This document shows positions 21,555-22,973 of a stretch of DNA of 22,973 bases, in pieces. The position numbers and the translations under genes are program-made. Within the stretch, counting starts at the first letter, position 1; every line of letters starts with the position of its first letter. Source of the stretch: an uncultured Oscillospiraceae bacterium (lineage in GTDB: Bacteria; Bacillota; Clostridia; Oscillospirales; Oscillospiraceae); contig CAKTIH010000019.1 of assembly GCA_934565615.1 (NCBI GenBank), forward strand, positions 1 through 22,973, written 5' to 3'. The notes under the pieces were generated by a model. It ran no database searches. It worked only from the letters and a program-made list of their open reading frames with translations, and was not told the origin of the DNA.

Positions 21555-21588
21555 AGTTCTCCTCCTGAAGAAAGACGTTGGCAGGACA

Positions 21589-22245
21589 TCAACTGATTTC
21601 CTCACGGCGTTCACCGCCCTGGCTGCTGCTGTTGACCATACGGAAAAAGAGCTTCACGTGGCTTTGAAGCTTCTCCAGACATTCGCCCTCCCGTTCCGGC
21701 TGGCGGTCGCAAATCCCGATGAGCGTCACCACCGGCGCGACATACATCATGGCCAGCGTCTCCGGGTCCTCCGCTTTGATTTCTCCTGCCGCGATCAAAG
21801 CGCGGAAAATACCGGCGTGGTATTCCAAAATTCGCTCCACGTATCGTTTGGAGTAGAGCGCCGCCAGCTCCGGTGAGCGGAACTGCTCAATGGTCATCAT
21901 GCGGCGGAAACGGCTGATTGTCTCATTATGAAGGGAATATTCGAATATCTGCCGCACCTTTTCATAGAGCGCGTCCTCGGTGATTTCCGTGAAAACCGGA
22001 ATATCCTGTTTTGCATCCTGCACATGAATATTGATCTTATCCGTATCGGCCTCATACTGCGCCGCTGTCGATTCCACCATGGCTTCGAAGATCGCCTGCT
22101 TGCTTGGAAAGTGATTGTAAAGGGACGGTGCCTTTATGCCGACCGCTTTCGCAATTTCCCCCACGCTTACGGAATCGTAGCCTTGGTTGGAGAACAGCTC
22201 CAATGCTTTGTCGAGAATTTTCTGCTTCGTGTTTTCCTGCTTCAT
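21589..22245 (-). CDS. TetR/AcrR-family transcriptional regulator
   Basis: The 218-residue protein opens with a standard TetR DNA-binding domain: KQKILDKALELFSNQGYDSVSV and a helix-turn-helix GEIAKAVGIKAPSLYNHFPSKQAIFEAM (about 29-56). The remaining helical domain is the ligand-binding part and ends unusually polar (SSSQGGERREEIS). The ATG at 22245 follows GAGG with 7-base spacing. A 14-bp palindrome at 22260-22273 lies at the predicted transcription start, so it is expected to repress its own operon (DUF998, Vat-like, CatA-like) until an inducer, perhaps the drug, binds. The length is normal and no residue of the HTH appears to be missing. Confidence 0.94.
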   Translation of the reverse strand: MKQENTKQKILDKALELFSNQGYDSVSVGEIAKAVGIKAPSLYNHFPSKQAIFEAMVESTAAQYEADTDKINIHVQDAKQDIPVFTEITEDALYEKVRQIFEYSLHNETISRFRRMMTIEQFRSPELAALYSKRYVERILEYHAGIFRALIAAGEIKAEDPETLAMMYVAPVVTLIGICDRQPEREGECLEKLQSHVKLFFRMVNSSSQGGERREEIS

Positions 22246-22259
22246 CGCCGTGCCTCATA

Positions 22260-22273
22260 AACTAACGTTAGTT
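22260..22273. promoter_or_regulatory. Palindromic operator, probable TetR binding site
   Basis: AACTAACGTTAGTT is a perfect 14-bp palindrome at the position where transcription should begin, 6 bases downstream of the -10 box. The sequence and position fit a TetR-family autorepression site. The regulator itself is encoded 15 bases downstream. Confidence 0.82.
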
Positions 22274-22279
22274 AGCTGT

Positions 22280-22307
22280 ATTATAGCGTCTTATTTTCAA
22301 ATGTCAA
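22280..22307 (-). promoter_or_regulatory. Promoter of the tetR-DUF998-vat-catA operon
   Basis: On the minus strand a consensus TTGACA (22302-22307) and a consensus TATAAT (22280-22285) are 16 bp apart. Both boxes match consensus, so this is a strong promoter, consistent with the need for a repressor. A short leader of about 28 bases follows. Confidence 0.88.
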
Positions 22308-22555
22308 GGAGGCAGTTCAAGGCAAGGCTTGCTTAGCAAAATAGAGGAACAGAATATAAATTGCCGCTGTCTCTTTTGTTCGAGCGGAACGGCTCAAACC
22401 TCGAGCCTCATAGTCCCAAACTTTTTGAGAAAATTTTTTCTACTCGTTTATAGTGGTTTTTAACCGTTTTTATTTGGTTTCAGTTACTCTTTGGTGCTCT
22501 TAATTCCGCCGTTTCCGTGTGCTCCGGCGCCGTCTGTGGTAATCTATGTGGTCAA

Positions 22556-22612
22556 AAACGCTTCCCGCCCGGTTCCCGGTGAATGTTCACCGGTGCCAGA
22601 CAGGAAGCGTTT
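22556..22612. repeat. Large nested inverted repeat
   Basis: AAACGCTTCC (22556-22565) pairs with GGAAGCGTTT (22603-22612). Inside, CCGGTGAA (22576-22583) pairs with TTCACCGG (22586-22593) over a two-base gap. The plus-strand tail TTTCTCGTTTC gives it some terminator character. The inner part is close to a 22576-22593 palindrome that could also be a protein-binding site. Confidence 0.7.
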
Positions 22613-22805
22613 CTCGTTTCAAGCGGTCGTATTGTAACTCTGAGTGTAAGGTTATGCAAGTGATTTCTGCAAGGGCAGCGGCGCACGAACTGCGTCGCAA
22701 TAGACAAGGAAGTAAGGACAGCTCCATACAATCTGCGGATATTAAGATTGTTGAAATTGAAAATACTTCCTGACCTTTTCGGAAAAGTTCTTGTCTTTAT
22801 CCGCT

Positions 22806-22836
22806 TTGACGATTATAATTATATTGTAATTTTATA
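22806..22836 (+). promoter_or_regulatory. Possible promoter of the partial gene at the right edge
   Basis: TTGACG (22806-22811) is followed by AT-rich sequence in which ATTTTA (17-bp spacer) or TTTATA (22831-22836, 19-bp spacer) could serve as a -10 box. The placement upstream of the GAGGAA and ATG at 22881 is plausible, but the -10 is weak. Confidence 0.35.
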
Positions 22837-22880
22837 AGCAGGCACAGGAACAAGCTGCGACCGGAACGAGGAACAGAAAA

Positions 22881-22973
22881 ATGGTTATTCTTACAGAGCA
22901 GATAGATATTCCAGCACCCTATGAGAAAATGGAGGCATGGACCGCTAACTTTGAGGAAGAGTTTGTGAAATGG
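22881..22973 (+). CDS. Partial gene, 5' end only (possibly SRPBCC-like)
   Basis: GAGGAA precedes an ATG and 31 open codons that run off the window. The fragment reads MVILTEQIDIPAPYEK and then a Glu-rich stretch ending EEEFVKW. The start with ...IDIPAPYEK resembles the first strand and helix of SRPBCC/START-like ligand-binding proteins (IDAPxEKV...), but 31 residues are too few to call a family. It reads away from the TetR cassette and need not belong to it. Confidence 0.55.
   Translation, partial: MVILTEQIDIPAPYEKMEAWTANFEEEFVKW

Larger units (their letters stand above)
22308..22880. other. Gene-poor, AT-richer segment between the cassette and the last gene
   Basis: No convincing complete gene is present in these 573 bases. 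The base composition is AT-richer than the rest of the window, with runs such as AAAATTTTTTCT and GGTTTTTAACCG. Read on the minus strand, a stop-delimited frame of 24 codons (about 22434-22508) ends in YKRVEKIFSKSLGL, which could be the tail of a decayed gene. A 75-codon plus-strand frame at 22546-22773 overlaps a large hairpin and has no convincing ribosome binding site. The segment may be remnant DNA from the arrival of the acetyltransferase cassette. Confidence 0.5.

Noticed and set aside
22556..22612. Nested hairpin considered as an integron attC recombination site beside the acetyltransferase genes.
   Set aside because: The RYYYAAC and GTTRRRY ends required of attC are absent, and the cassette has its own promoter and regulator, unlike integron cassettes.
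22546..22773. A 75-codon plus-strand frame in the AT-rich flank.
   Set aside because: It starts inside the nested hairpin, has no Shine-Dalgarno sequence, and the product shows no family features.

Overview
The window looks like chromosomal DNA of a GC-rich, low-GC-lineage Gram-positive bacterium, most likely a gut member of the Clostridia (Oscillospirales/Ruminococcaceae-like). The reasons are strong AGGAGG-type ribosome binding sites, good TTGACA/TATAAT-type promoters, YerC/YecD, Hsp33, a PgsA-like enzyme, cell-envelope genes of monoderm type, and arrays of short intergenic hairpins. The lineage is an inference from gene content; no rRNA or other phylogenetic marker is present.

Layout. At 1-2051, all on the minus strand, a YerC-like TrpR-family regulator, a SAM methyltransferase and the redox chaperone Hsp33 form a tight operon. 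A tRNA-Val(UAC) with its own promoter lies downstream. At 2180-5619, on the plus strand, an NfeD protein and an SPFH/stomatin protein form a classic membrane-microdomain pair. They are followed by a hexokinase of the eukaryotic-like family and a small COG2426 membrane protein. At 5638-7728 a cluster of hairpins separates that block from a minus-strand YyaL/DUF255 thioredoxin-domain protein. At 7820-11784, plus strand, two tandemly duplicated polytopic membrane proteins, probably GT-C-type glycosyltransferases, precede a FlK-like hotdog thioesterase and a strong terminator.

The region 11803-19566 is devoted to the cell envelope. On the minus strand are a PgsA-like CDP-alcohol phosphatidyltransferase, an SGNH-fold partner protein and an MBOAT acyltransferase, the last two being an exopolysaccharide/teichoic-acid O-acylation pair. 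Divergent from these is a three-gene plus-strand operon. It encodes a secreted class-A beta-lactamase-fold protein fused through two membrane segments to a second extracellular domain, a membrane-anchored phosphodiester glycosidase (NAGPA family), and a divergent Lgt-like membrane protein. This trio is the best candidate here for an undescribed envelope-modification system.

At 19658-22307, minus strand, is a compact cassette of TetR regulator, DUF998 membrane protein, Vat/CatB-type left-handed beta-helix acetyltransferase and CatA-like acetyltransferase. Most junctions overlap or are very close, and a strong promoter with a 14-bp palindromic operator at the transcription start drives it. It resembles a self-regulated antibiotic-detoxification operon. 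The last 0.7 kb is AT-rich and gene-poor, with a large hairpin and a short fragment that could be mobile-element debris. The 5' end of a new plus-strand gene starts at 22881 and runs off the window.
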